In this document: positions 1 to 5,157 of the stretch, piece after piece
How positions within the stretch are numbered: position 1 is the first letter of the stretch
Layout of the letters: each line of letters opens with the position of its first letter
Assembly (NCBI GenBank): GCA_023484675.1
Contig: JAMDAP010000133.1
Coordinates: 1 to 5,607 of the forward strand
From: Bacillota bacterium
Lineage (GTDB): Bacteria; Bacillota_E; Symbiobacteriia; JAMDAP01
Reading direction: 5' to 3'
DNA: 5,607 nucleotides
The notes under the pieces: generated by a model
What the model saw: the letters and a program-made list of their open reading frames with translations, nothing else
Told to the model about the DNA's origin: nothing
Database searches by the model: none
Translations under genes and position numbers: made by a program

Positions 1-443
1 TCCCCCATCCGCACGGTGAGGCAGGAAGACACAAACAGCTCGGCCGGTGCCAGGCCGCGCAGCAAGGCCGCCACCGGCGCCACCACGACGACCTCCTCGC
101 CTTGGGCCAGGCTCTCCAGGACGCCCAGGCGCTGCGCCATCACCTCAGGGCTGTGGGCCGCGACGTCAAAGGGCAGCAGGTCCATAGCCGGAAAGACATG
201 GACCCTTTGCCCCGGCAGCCAGGTGCGAAGGTCTTCACGCACGCGTTCTGTTCCCTGGGCGGTGGCGGTCACGTACAGGACCGGCCGGCCCGTGGCCTGG
301 CGCAAAGCTGCCGACAGATAGGTCTTGGTGGAGCCCGACAAGCCGTACACCTGCTGCTCGTGATAGCCTCGGCGCAGGCCTTCCAGGAGGGACTGGTATT
401 CCGGGGAAACCTTCAGATGCTGCAGAAGGGCTTCAGCACTCAC
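1..443 (-). CDS. mfd: Transcription-repair coupling factor Mfd, N-terminal fragment (cut by window edge)
   Basis: Only the first 147 residues are inside the window; the family is usually about 1,150-1,200 residues. Mfd is a cytoplasmic ATP-dependent DNA translocase that removes RNA polymerase stalled at lesions and recruits UvrA. The visible part is the UvrB-like domain 1. It includes QVYGLSGSTKTYLSAAL (about residues 31-47), a degenerate P-loop region, and the conserved stretch FPAMDLLPFD followed by a SPEVMAQRLGVLESL segment. The catalytic translocase motifs lie beyond the left edge. The GTG start at 443-441 is chosen because the Shine-Dalgarno AAGGAGGA lies 5 nt upstream (449-456) and the protein begins at the family's usual N-terminus. 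The gene follows fin after 157 nt, as in Bacillus. Identity is firm; integrity of the rest cannot be judged. Confidence 0.93.
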   Translation of the reverse strand, partial: MSAEALLQHLKVSPEYQSLLEGLRRGYHEQQVYGLSGSTKTYLSAALRQATGRPVLYVTATAQGTERVREDLRTWLPGQRVHVFPAMDLLPFDVAAHSPEVMAQRLGVLESLAQGEEVVVVAPVAALLRGLAPAELFVSSCLTVRMG

Positions 444-492
444 CGGACTCCTCCTTCCGGGTGGCGGACCGCACCGCGGCGGCATGCCCAAT

Positions 493-518
493 AGGCCAGG
501 TTTGGGCAAACCTGGCCT
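493..518. repeat. Perfect 11-bp inverted repeat with 4-nt loop in the fin-mfd gap
   Basis: AGGCCAGGTTT (493-503) and its exact reverse complement (508-518) flank a GGGC loop. The RNA hairpin would be stable on either strand. No U-tract follows it on either strand, so it is not a classical intrinsic terminator. It lies 50 nt upstream of the mfd Shine-Dalgarno-GTG start, so it may be an mfd leader hairpin, an operator or a read-through modulator. The role is unknown. Confidence 0.7.
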
Positions 519-532
519 TCCCGGGAGCTTCG

Positions 533-538
533 GTTATA
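533..538 (-). promoter_or_regulatory. Possible -10 box (TATAAC) ahead of mfd, weak
   Basis: On the minus strand TATAAC matches five of six bases of the sigma-A -10 consensus in a GC-rich background. The base block 17 nt upstream (GTGTGA) matches the -35 consensus at only three positions. If it is used, the transcript would start near 527 and carry the 493-518 hairpin in the mfd leader. This is a suggestion only. Confidence 0.2.
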
Positions 539-562
539 CGGGAAACACTTCACATTCACACT

Positions 563-600
563 CCGGCCAAAAGGCATTGCCGGAAGACCACTTTGGCCGG
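563..600 (-). repeat. Inverted repeat directly after the fin stop codon
   Basis: On the minus strand the nine bases after the fin TGA (CCGGCCAAA) pair exactly with TTTGGCCGG (571-563). A G-U pair and two more G-C pairs across a bulge can extend the stem, leaving a loop of about 13 nt. No run of T follows, so it looks more like a 3'-end stabilising or weak termination hairpin for fin than a strong terminator. Confidence 0.55.
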
Positions 601-816
601 TCAGTGGATCAACCGCTCGGCCTGGGTGCTTCCGGTATCAGCGCAATCGTCGCAGATGGAGGACACGATGAGCCCCCCTGCGCCGTCGGCTCTGATTATA
701 TCGGCGCGCTCTTCGGGCGTCAAGGCAGTGAAGCCGAGCTTCTGCTCGTCCAGCACCTCCAGGTTCAGGTCGCTGACCATGGCGCCGCAAAGGTCACAGA
801 TGTACCGCACCCGCAT
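601..816 (-). CDS. fin: Fin (YabK) family anti-sigma factor, forespore-specific
   Basis: The protein is 71 residues, close to the roughly 76 of B. subtilis Fin. Fin is a small zinc-binding protein that in the Bacillus forespore binds and inhibits sigma-F, helping the switch to sigma-G. Two CxxC pairs are visible, C7-C10 (CDLC) and C55-C58 (CDDC), as expected for a treble-clef-like zinc site, with a central LGFTALTPEERADII segment typical of the family. ATG at 816-814 is preferred over the in-frame GTG two codons upstream. It sits 7 nt from the GGGAGG Shine-Dalgarno and places the first cysteine at residue 7 as in B. subtilis, whereas the GTG would nearly abut the Shine-Dalgarno. The gene lies between pth and mfd, its usual site. 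A candidate forespore promoter lies upstream at 837-866. Confidence 0.88.
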   Translation of the reverse strand: MRVRYICDLCGAMVSDLNLEVLDEQKLGFTALTPEERADIIRADGAGGLIVSSICDDCADTGSTQAERLIH

Positions 817-822
817 GGGCAC

Positions 823-830
823 CCCTCCCT
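823..830 (-). promoter_or_regulatory. Ribosome binding site deciding the fin start
   Basis: AGGGAGGG on the minus strand ends immediately before an in-frame GTG (822-820), too close for use. It stands 7 nt (counted from GGGAGG) before the ATG at 816-814, which supports the ATG. Confidence 0.65.
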
Positions 831-836
831 GCCCGT

Positions 837-866
837 TAGTATGGGGAGAGGTCGGCCCATCTATGA
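837..866 (-). promoter_or_regulatory. Candidate sigma-G (or sigma-F) forespore promoter for fin
   Basis: Minus strand: TCATA (866-862), an 18-nt spacer, then CATACTA (843-837). CATACTA fits the published sigma-G -10 pattern CATNHTA in full. TCATA matches four of five positions of the -35 pattern GHATR, and an 18-nt gap is within the normal range. It fits sigma-F less well because the GG at the start of the sigma-F -10 is absent. The predicted start would leave a short leader with the Shine-Dalgarno near the 5' end. Forespore expression of fin is known in B. subtilis; use of this site is inference. Confidence 0.4.
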
Positions 867-870
867 CCTC

Positions 871-1434
871 CTAGGCATTGAAGCGGTTCATGGATGCCTC
901 CAGGCCCTGTGCCAGGGCCGATTCGACCGCGTCCGCGGCCTGCTGGACCGCCGCCGCCAGGATTTGCCGCTCTTCGCCGGCGACGCCGCCCAGAACGTGC
1001 TCCACGACATCATCCCCGACCTCGGGGCGCCCAATGCCGATCTTCAGTCGGGCCCATTCCGTCGATCCAAGGTGCTCGATGATCGACTGCAGCCCGCGGT
1101 GCCCACCTGAACTGCCCCGAGCCCGCAGGCGCAGGCGCCCCAAGACCATGTCCAGGTCGTCGCAGATCACCAGAAGCTCGGACTGCTCCAGGCGGTAGTA
1201 GTGGAGGGCCGCCTGTACCGACTCGCCGCTTCGGTTCATGAAGGTCTGCGGCTTGAGCAGGTAGACTTTTTCCCCCGCCAGGGAGGTCTCCCCCATCAGG
1301 CCGGAAAAGGCGCGCTGAAGGACGGCCACCCGCTGCCGCCGGGCCAGTTCGTCAATAACCCAGAACCCGGCGTTGTGCCGGGTTCCCTCATACTTGCGCC
1401 CTGGGTTTCCAAGGCCCACCACTAGGCGGATCAC
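871..1434 (-). CDS. pth: Peptidyl-tRNA hydrolase (Pth)
   Basis: The protein is 187 residues, a normal length for bacterial Pth. It hydrolyses the ester bond of peptidyl-tRNAs released prematurely from ribosomes, recycling tRNA in the cytoplasm. The N-terminus VVGLGNPGRKYEGTRHNAGF carries N10 and the catalytic H20. The KPQTFMNRSG block gives N67, and D93 lies in CDDLDM; these match the active-site residues of E. coli Pth (N10, H20, N68, D93). The usual GGHNG motif reads GGHRG (109-114), so the asparagine equivalent to E. coli N114 appears to be arginine (R113). The GTG start at 1434-1432 lies 7 nt after the L25 stop codon; the AGGG overlapping that stop codon is the only visible Shine-Dalgarno, which suggests translational coupling to the upstream gene. 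The neighbours L25, Prs and GlmU are the usual ones. Confidence 0.95.
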   Translation of the reverse strand: MIRLVVGLGNPGRKYEGTRHNAGFWVIDELARRQRVAVLQRAFSGLMGETSLAGEKVYLLKPQTFMNRSGESVQAALHYYRLEQSELLVICDDLDMVLGRLRLRARGSSGGHRGLQSIIEHLGSTEWARLKIGIGRPEVGDDVVEHVLGGVAGEERQILAAAVQQAADAVESALAQGLEASMNRFNA

Positions 1435-1441
1435 GTTGTCC

Positions 1442-2074
1442 CTACTCTTCCTCGGCCTTCTTGGACTTCACCAGCTCGGGCTCGCCCTTGGCCGGGGCCG
1501 CGGTCCCCTCGGCCTCTGCCTCCGCCTTCGGGTGGTCGATGGTCAGAACCACCTCGTCGGAGTCGTTGAGCACCTTCACGCCCTTGGGAGCCTGAATGTC
1601 GGCGACGCTGACATGATCGCCCACGCCCAGGGAGGCGATGTCGATTTGGATGGCATCCGGCAGGTCCGTGGGCAGGCACTCCACCTCGACTTCGTGAAGC
1701 TGGTGCTCCAAAATACCACCCGCCTTGGCTACCGCTTCGGCCCCGTGGACGACCAGCGCTACCGTTGCGTGCACCTTCTCCTTCAGGGAAACGCCGTAGA
1801 AATCCACGTGAATCGGCTGGTTCCTAAGGGTATCGCGCTGAATCTCTTTGATCATGACCTGGTACTTCTTACCGCCCAAGGTCATCTCCACCACATGACG
1901 GGCACCGCCGGCCGCAATCAGGCGCTCGAACTCCTTGACCGGCACCTGCAGAGATGTGGCGCTCTTGACCCCGTACCCGTAGAGCACCCCAGGCACGTAG
2001 CCCAACCGCCGGGCGAGATGGGCCGCCCCCTTACCGGATTCCCTAGCTTCAACGTTCAACTTGATCGCTTCCAC
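1442..2074 (-). CDS. rplY: Large-subunit ribosomal protein L25, CTC/TL5 two-domain form
   Basis: The protein is 210 residues, near the length of B. subtilis Ctc (204). It binds 5S rRNA in the central protuberance of the 50S subunit; in Bacillus the homologue is known as general stress protein Ctc. The N-terminal L25 domain runs from about residue 1 to 93 (EAIKLNVEARESGKG at the start, RNQPIHVDFYGV at its end). The beta-rich TL5 domain follows at about 98-182, and then a low-complexity Ala/Glu/Lys tail (183-210) ends in EEE. The GTG start at 2074-2072 is chosen because GAGGAGGA lies 6 nt upstream and the family's N-terminus begins exactly there; an upstream in-frame TTG (2116) lacks any Shine-Dalgarno. 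The gene begins 34 nt after prs, and no separate stress promoter of the sigma-B type is convincing in that gap. The alternative name is ctc. Confidence 0.95.
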   Translation of the reverse strand: MEAIKLNVEARESGKGAAHLARRLGYVPGVLYGYGVKSATSLQVPVKEFERLIAAGGARHVVEMTLGGKKYQVMIKEIQRDTLRNQPIHVDFYGVSLKEKVHATVALVVHGAEAVAKAGGILEHQLHEVEVECLPTDLPDAIQIDIASLGVGDHVSVADIQAPKGVKVLNDSDEVVLTIDHPKAEAEAEGTAAPAKGEPELVKSKKAEEE

Positions 2075-2080
2075 CGTTGA

Positions 2081-2088
2081 TCCTCCTC
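2081..2088 (-). promoter_or_regulatory. Ribosome binding site deciding the L25 start
   Basis: GAGGAGGA on the minus strand stands 6 nt before the GTG at 2074. It excludes the 14-residue N-terminal extension that a longer reading would give. Confidence 0.8.
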
Positions 2089-2108
2089 GGCCAAGCAGAG
2101 CGTGGCCA

Positions 2109-3059
2109 TTACTCAAACATCTTGCTGACGGAGAGGTCCTCGTGGATGCGCACGATGGCCTCGCCGAAAAGCTTGGCGACAGATAGCTCCACCAGCTTGT
2201 CGAACCGCTTCTCCAGTTCGATGGGGATGGTGTCGGTAACCACCACTTCCTGAATGGGGGAAGAGGTCAATCGCTCCACCGCCGGCCCGGACAGAATCGC
2301 ATGGGTGGCGCAGGAGTACACCTCCTTGGCTCCCCGTTCCAGCAGGGCCAGGGCACCCTGAGTCAAGGTGCCGGCCGTGTCGATCATGTCATCGACGACG
2401 ACGCAGGTGCGGCCCTTGACCTCGCCAATGACGTTCATCACCTCAGCCACGTTGGGCCGGGGCCGCCGCTTGTCGATAATTGCGATGCTCGCACCGAGCC
2501 GCTTGGCCAGAGCGCCGGCGCGCGGTACGCCACCAGTGTCTGGCGAGACCACCACCGGGTCCACCAGATCCTTGCGGCTGAGGTACTCGGCCAAAATGGG
2601 GATGCCCTGAAGATGGTCGACGGGAATGTCGAAGAAGCCCTGGATCTGCCCTGCGTGCAGGTCCATGGCCAGCACCCGCCTGGCTCCGGCCATGGTGATC
2701 AGATTCGCCACTAACTTGGCAGTAATGGGCTCGCGGCCGCGGGTCTTGCGGTCCTGCCGGGCGTAGCCATAGTAGGGGATTACGGCGGTGATCCGCCGGG
2801 CCGAGGCACGCCTCAGGGCATCCATGATGATCAGAAGCTCCATGAGGTTGTCGTTGACTGGCCCGGAGGTCGGCTGGACGACAAAGATGTCGTGACCCCG
2901 CACGCTTTCCTTAATCATCACCTGGATCTCGCCGTTGGAAAACCGTCCTACTTCCATGTCCCCGAGCTGCGTTCCCAGGTGGGCGGCAATCGCCTTCGCC
3001 AATTCGGGATTGGCGTTCCCGGTAAAGATCTTAAGGCGGCCGTCCCCGAACCTTGCCAT
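2109..3059 (-). CDS. prs: Ribose-phosphate pyrophosphokinase (PRPP synthetase)
   Basis: The protein is 316 residues, standard for class I PRPP synthetase. It transfers pyrophosphate from ATP to ribose-5-phosphate, giving PRPP for purine, pyrimidine, NAD, histidine and tryptophan synthesis. The sequence shows the ATP-binding flexible-loop region [20 protein letters not shown] (96-115), the conserved [14 protein letters not shown] (133-146, with H135), [10 protein letters not shown] (172-181), the KRRPRPN stretch, and the PRPP-binding loop [11 protein letters not shown] (221-231). No motif is missing. ATG at 3059-3057 aligns the N-terminus with B. subtilis Prs; a TTG two codons upstream (3065) is closer to the GGGGAGG Shine-Dalgarno (3070-3076) and cannot be excluded. 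It follows glmU by 68 nt without a terminator. The product PRPP is the effector sensed by PurR at the right edge. Confidence 0.97.
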   Translation of the reverse strand: MARFGDGRLKIFTGNANPELAKAIAAHLGTQLGDMEVGRFSNGEIQVMIKESVRGHDIFVVQPTSGPVNDNLMELLIIMDALRRASARRITAVIPYYGYARQDRKTRGREPITAKLVANLITMAGARRVLAMDLHAGQIQGFFDIPVDHLQGIPILAEYLSRKDLVDPVVVSPDTGGVPRAGALAKRLGASIAIIDKRRPRPNVAEVMNVIGEVKGRTCVVVDDMIDTAGTLTQGALALLERGAKEVYSCATHAILSGPAVERLTSSPIQEVVVTDTIPIELEKRFDKLVELSVAKLFGEAIVRIHEDLSVSKMFE

Positions 3060-3127
3060 GTCCAAACTGCCTCCCCGTTAGCCTGTGCGCCACCCTTTGT
3101 ATTTCTCGCCCCTTACCGCCGTTCCTG

Positions 3128-4576
3128 CTAGGGATTGGGCGGGGTCTTTCCCGTTTCGGCAGCAGGAGCCGCCTGTCCGGGCAGACGCGCAGCTTTCCGC
3201 TCCTCGTATTTGGCGCGCAGCTTGGGCACGTACCCCTCCTTGTTCACCTGCCGGGCCCTGGCCACGGCCAGCGCATCGTCCGGCACGTCCTGGTCCAGCG
3301 TCGAGCCGGCTGCCACGTAAGCCCCCTCGCCCACATGCAGAGGTGCCAAAAGGTTGGCATTGCAGCCGATGAAGGCTTTGTCGCCAATCACCGTCAGGTT
3401 CTTCTCAACACCGTTGTAGTTAACCGTGACCACACCGGCCCCAATGTTGGCACCCTCGCCGATGACCACATCGCCCAGGTAGCAGTGATGGTGCGCTTTG
3501 GTTCCGGCCCCGAGGCGGGCGCCCTTGGTCTCGGCAAAGTTCCCGACCTCGGCCCAGGGGCCGATCTCAGAGTTGGGCCGCAGATGAGAGAAGGGCCCAA
3601 CCTTCGCTCCCTGGCCGACCACGCTCTTTTCCACGACCGATTCGACCACCACCCCGCCGTCCTCTACCCGGCTGTCTACCAGTCGGGCGGACGGGCCAAT
3701 GCGGCACCCCGTTCCCACCACGGTGGAGCCCTCCAGGAAGGTGAAGGGAGCCAGTACGGTATCTCGCCCCACGCGCACACCGGCGTGCACAAAGGTGGAG
3801 GCCGGGTCGATCACCGACACGCCCTCGTCCATCAGCCGGTCAAGGATGCGCTCGCGCATGATAGCCTCTGCCTGCGCCAGCTGACGGCGGGTGTTGGGTC
3901 CAATGACGTCTCGCCAATCGGCGGCCACCTCGACCTCAACCGTCCGCCCTTCCTCCACCAGCAGTCGAAGGACGTCCGTGAGGTAATATTCCTTCTGCGC
4001 GTTGTCCACGCGCAGCTTTCCCAGCAGTTCGTAAATCAGGGGCATCTGAAAGCAGAAGATGCCGCTCATGACCTCGCGAATGGCCTTCTGCTCCGGGCTG
4101 GCATCCTTCTCCTCCACCGTCCGCACATAGCGGCCCTGCTCGTCGCGGAGGATCCGGCCGAGGCCCGTGGGGTCCGGCATGATCGCGGTCAGTGTTGTGG
4201 CCGCCGCGCCCGTGCTCAGGTGGCGCTGCACCAGACCACGGATAGTGTCGGGCTGGAGCAGCGGATTGTCGCCATAGAGCACCAGCAGGTGGCCCTGACG
4301 GCCCTGCAGCAGTGGTGCGCTCTGCATCACGGCGTGGCCGGTGCCCAGCTGCTCCTCCTGCCGGATGTAACGAACGCCGATCCCCAACGCGTCCTCCACC
4401 CGCTCCGCCTGGTAGCCCACCACCACGACCACGTCTTTAACGCCTGCGGACCTGGCTGCCTCCACGACATGGCTGACCATAGCGCGCCCCGCCACCGGAT
4501 GCAGCACCTTGAGGAGCTCCGACTTCAGGCGGGTGCCCTGCCCCGCCGCCAAGACGGCGGCGACGATCTGTTGCAA
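3128..4576 (-). CDS. glmU: Bifunctional GlmU: GlcNAc-1-P uridylyltransferase / glucosamine-1-P acetyltransferase
   Basis: The protein is 482 residues, slightly longer than the usual 450-460. GlmU acetylates glucosamine-1-phosphate and then makes UDP-GlcNAc, the precursor of peptidoglycan and teichoic acids. The N-terminal nucleotidyltransferase domain (about 1-230) shows LAAGQGTRLKS (9-19), KVLHPVAG (23-30), EQLGTGHA (75-82), YGDNPLL with D103, and EYYLTDVL (196-203). The C-terminal left-handed beta-helix (about 255-450) has hexapeptide repeats, NFAETKGARLG, the presumed catalytic H363 in KAHHHCYLGD, and GAGVVTVNYNG. Oddities: the conserved E-I-N-T/S-G block reads EVMSG, placing M170 at the position of E. 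coli N169, and a Pro/Ala-rich tail follows residue 460. The TTG start at 4576-4574 is chosen because AAGGAGG lies 8 nt upstream and the family begins there; a longer reading to 4648 would put the promoter and Shine-Dalgarno inside the gene. It is the first gene of the downstream unit. Confidence 0.96.
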   Translation of the reverse strand: MQQIVAAVLAAGQGTRLKSELLKVLHPVAGRAMVSHVVEAARSAGVKDVVVVVGYQAERVEDALGIGVRYIRQEEQLGTGHAVMQSAPLLQGRQGHLLVLYGDNPLLQPDTIRGLVQRHLSTGAAATTLTAIMPDPTGLGRILRDEQGRYVRTVEEKDASPEQKAIREVMSGIFCFQMPLIYELLGKLRVDNAQKEYYLTDVLRLLVEEGRTVEVEVAADWRDVIGPNTRRQLAQAEAIMRERILDRLMDEGVSVIDPASTFVHAGVRVGRDTVLAPFTFLEGSTVVGTGCRIGPSARLVDSRVEDGGVVVESVVEKSVVGQGAKVGPFSHLRPNSEIGPWAEVGNFAETKGARLGAGTKAHHHCYLGDVVIGEGANIGAGVVTVNYNGVEKNLTVIGDKAFIGCNANLLAPLHVGEGAYVAAGSTLDQDVPDDALAVARARQVNKEGYVPKLRAKYEERKAARLPGQAAPAAETGKTPPNP

Positions 4577-4584
4577 CGCCCGCG

Positions 4585-4591
4585 CCTCCTT
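4585..4591 (-). promoter_or_regulatory. Ribosome binding site deciding the TTG start of glmU
   Basis: A full AAGGAGG stands 8 nt before TTG (4576-4574). No ATG or GTG lies at a suitable distance, so a TTG start is well supported. Confidence 0.8.
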
Positions 4592-4610
4592 ATCTGCGTT
4601 ATGGTATCCT

Positions 4611-4628
4611 GCATACGCATTTGTATGC
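4611..4628. repeat. Palindrome over the glmU -10 region, operator-like
   Basis: GCATAC (4611-4616) and GTATGC (4623-4628) are exact reverse complements separated by six bases. The element overlaps the proposed glmU -10 box (4620-4625) and the likely transcription start. It could be a repressor site, a hairpin at the very 5' end of the mRNA, or chance. No known operator is recognised. Confidence 0.5.
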
Positions 4629-4648
4629 CATATATTCCATGAGGTCAA
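4620..4648 (-). promoter_or_regulatory. Probable sigma-A promoter of the glmU-prs-rplY-pth unit
   Basis: On the minus strand TTGACC (4648-4643; five of six to TTGACA) is separated by exactly 17 nt from TACAAA (4625-4620; four of six to TATAAT). It lies downstream of the spoVG terminator and upstream of the glmU Shine-Dalgarno, where a fresh promoter is needed. The predicted leader is about 35-40 nt. Confidence 0.6.
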
Positions 4649-4693
4649 GGGGCTTTCCTGGCGCGCGCCACCACACTGGCCTCCGCGGCACCC

Positions 4694-4724
4694 AAATAAA
4701 AGAGGAGCGCCCGGGACGCTCCTC
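4694..4724 (-). terminator. Intrinsic terminator after spoVG
   Basis: On the minus strand GAGGAGCG (4724-4717), a 7-nt loop and CGCTCCTC (4709-4702) form a perfect 8-bp stem followed by TTTTATTT (4701-4694). It stands 25 nt after the spoVG stop codon and ends that transcript before the glmU promoter. Confidence 0.9.
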
Positions 4725-4749
4725 CTCGCCGAATCGAAAGGTTCCGGGA

Positions 4750-5025
4750 TTAGCTGGCTTTTGAATCCTCCTCGTCCTGCTGGTTATAAGCCGCCAGGAC
4801 CCGGTCCTGCACCAGTTGGCGCATGGCCGAAGTGATGGGGTGTGCCACGTCCCGATAGTCGCCGCTGGGCAGCCTCTTACTGGGCATGGCTACAAACAGT
4901 CCATGCTCGCCATTGATGATGCGGATGTCGTGCACCACAAACTGATCATCCAGCGTCACCGAAGCGAAGGCGCGCATGCGTCCCTCCGCCGCCACCTTCC
5001 GGACCCGAACATCCGTTACCTCCAC
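4750..5025 (-). CDS. spoVG: Septation / sporulation regulator SpoVG
   Basis: The protein is 91 residues (97 in B. subtilis). SpoVG is a small dimeric nucleic-acid-binding regulator. In Bacillus it affects asymmetric septation and cortex formation during sporulation; in Listeria, Staphylococcus and Borrelia homologues bind RNA or DNA and influence virulence or metabolism. The sequence keeps the family signatures: [10 protein letters not shown] at the start, [20 protein letters not shown] (15-34), [10 protein letters not shown] (42-51) and the RDVAHPIT block (58-65), followed by a C-terminal helix and an acidic tail. The GTG start at 5025-5023 has AAGGAGGG 6 nt upstream (5032-5039) and matches the invariant family N-terminus. 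It has its own sigma-H-type promoter and terminator, so it appears monocistronic. The yabJ/ridA gene that often precedes it is missing. Confidence 0.97.
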   Translation of the reverse strand: MEVTDVRVRKVAAEGRMRAFASVTLDDQFVVHDIRIINGEHGLFVAMPSKRLPSGDYRDVAHPITSAMRQLVQDRVLAAYNQQDEEDSKAS

Positions 5026-5059
5026 ACCAAACCCTCCTTCTGGAATTTCTTGTCAGAGG

Positions 5060-5087
5060 ATTCGGGGGTATGGGAGACATTTCCTCC
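5060..5087 (-). promoter_or_regulatory. Sigma-H type promoter of spoVG
   Basis: Minus strand: GGAGGAAAT (5087-5079) fits the sigma-H -35 pattern RNAGGAWWW at every position, and GAAT (5063-5060) gives the -10 core of RNNGAATWW. The 15-nt gap between the two equals the usual 11-12 nt plus the three leading bases of the -10. The R at the start of the -10 and the AT after GAAT are not kept. The transcript would start close to 5052, about 13 nt before the Shine-Dalgarno. B. subtilis spoVG is a classic sigma-H target. Confidence 0.75.
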
Positions 5088-5119
5088 CAATTCGACGGCC
5101 CCGAGGCCGGAGATCCACC

Positions 5120-5142
5120 AAAAGATATCGCAGAGCGCGACA
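5120..5142 (-). terminator. Weak intrinsic terminator after purR
   Basis: On the minus strand TGTCGC (5142-5137) can pair with GCGATA (5131-5126), with one G-U pair, around a 5-nt loop, followed by TCTTTT (5125-5120). It lies 15 nt after the purR stop. The stem is short, so read-through into spoVG is possible. Confidence 0.4.
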
Positions 5143-5157
5143 ATCCGACAAGCTCAT

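Noticed and set aside
848..870. 6-bp inverted repeat GAGGTC/GACCTC directly after the pth stop
   Set aside because: The stem is short with an 11-nt loop and no U-tract, so it is not called a terminator; it overlaps the candidate fin promoter.
484..1110. Plus-strand open frames of 137 and 208 codons across fin and pth
   Set aside because: Both overlap conserved minus-strand genes and show no family features.
1373..2080. A 235-codon plus-strand open frame opposite the L25 gene
   Set aside because: It lies antisense to a well-conserved ribosomal protein gene, has no convincing Shine-Dalgarno and its composition is typical of shadow frames.
2075..2125. Possible sigma-B promoter for the L25/ctc gene, as in B. 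subtilis
   Set aside because: A GTTTGA resembles the -35 box, but no GGGTAT-like -10 follows at 12-14 nt.
3053..4642. A 529-codon open frame on the plus strand opposite glmU and the start of prs
   Set aside because: It is a shadow of glmU in a GC-rich sequence. Its translation is rich in His, Arg, Gln and Pro with no recognisable domain, while the opposite strand encodes an intact GlmU with a Shine-Dalgarno.
4577..4648. N-terminal extension of GlmU by 24 residues to a start at 4648
   Set aside because: It would place the promoter and AAGGAGG inside the coding region, and the family N-terminus begins at the TTG at 4576.
5096..5109. Short hairpin CGGCC-CCGA-GGCCG between purR and spoVG
   Set aside because: A 5-bp GC stem without a U-tract is expected by chance in this composition.
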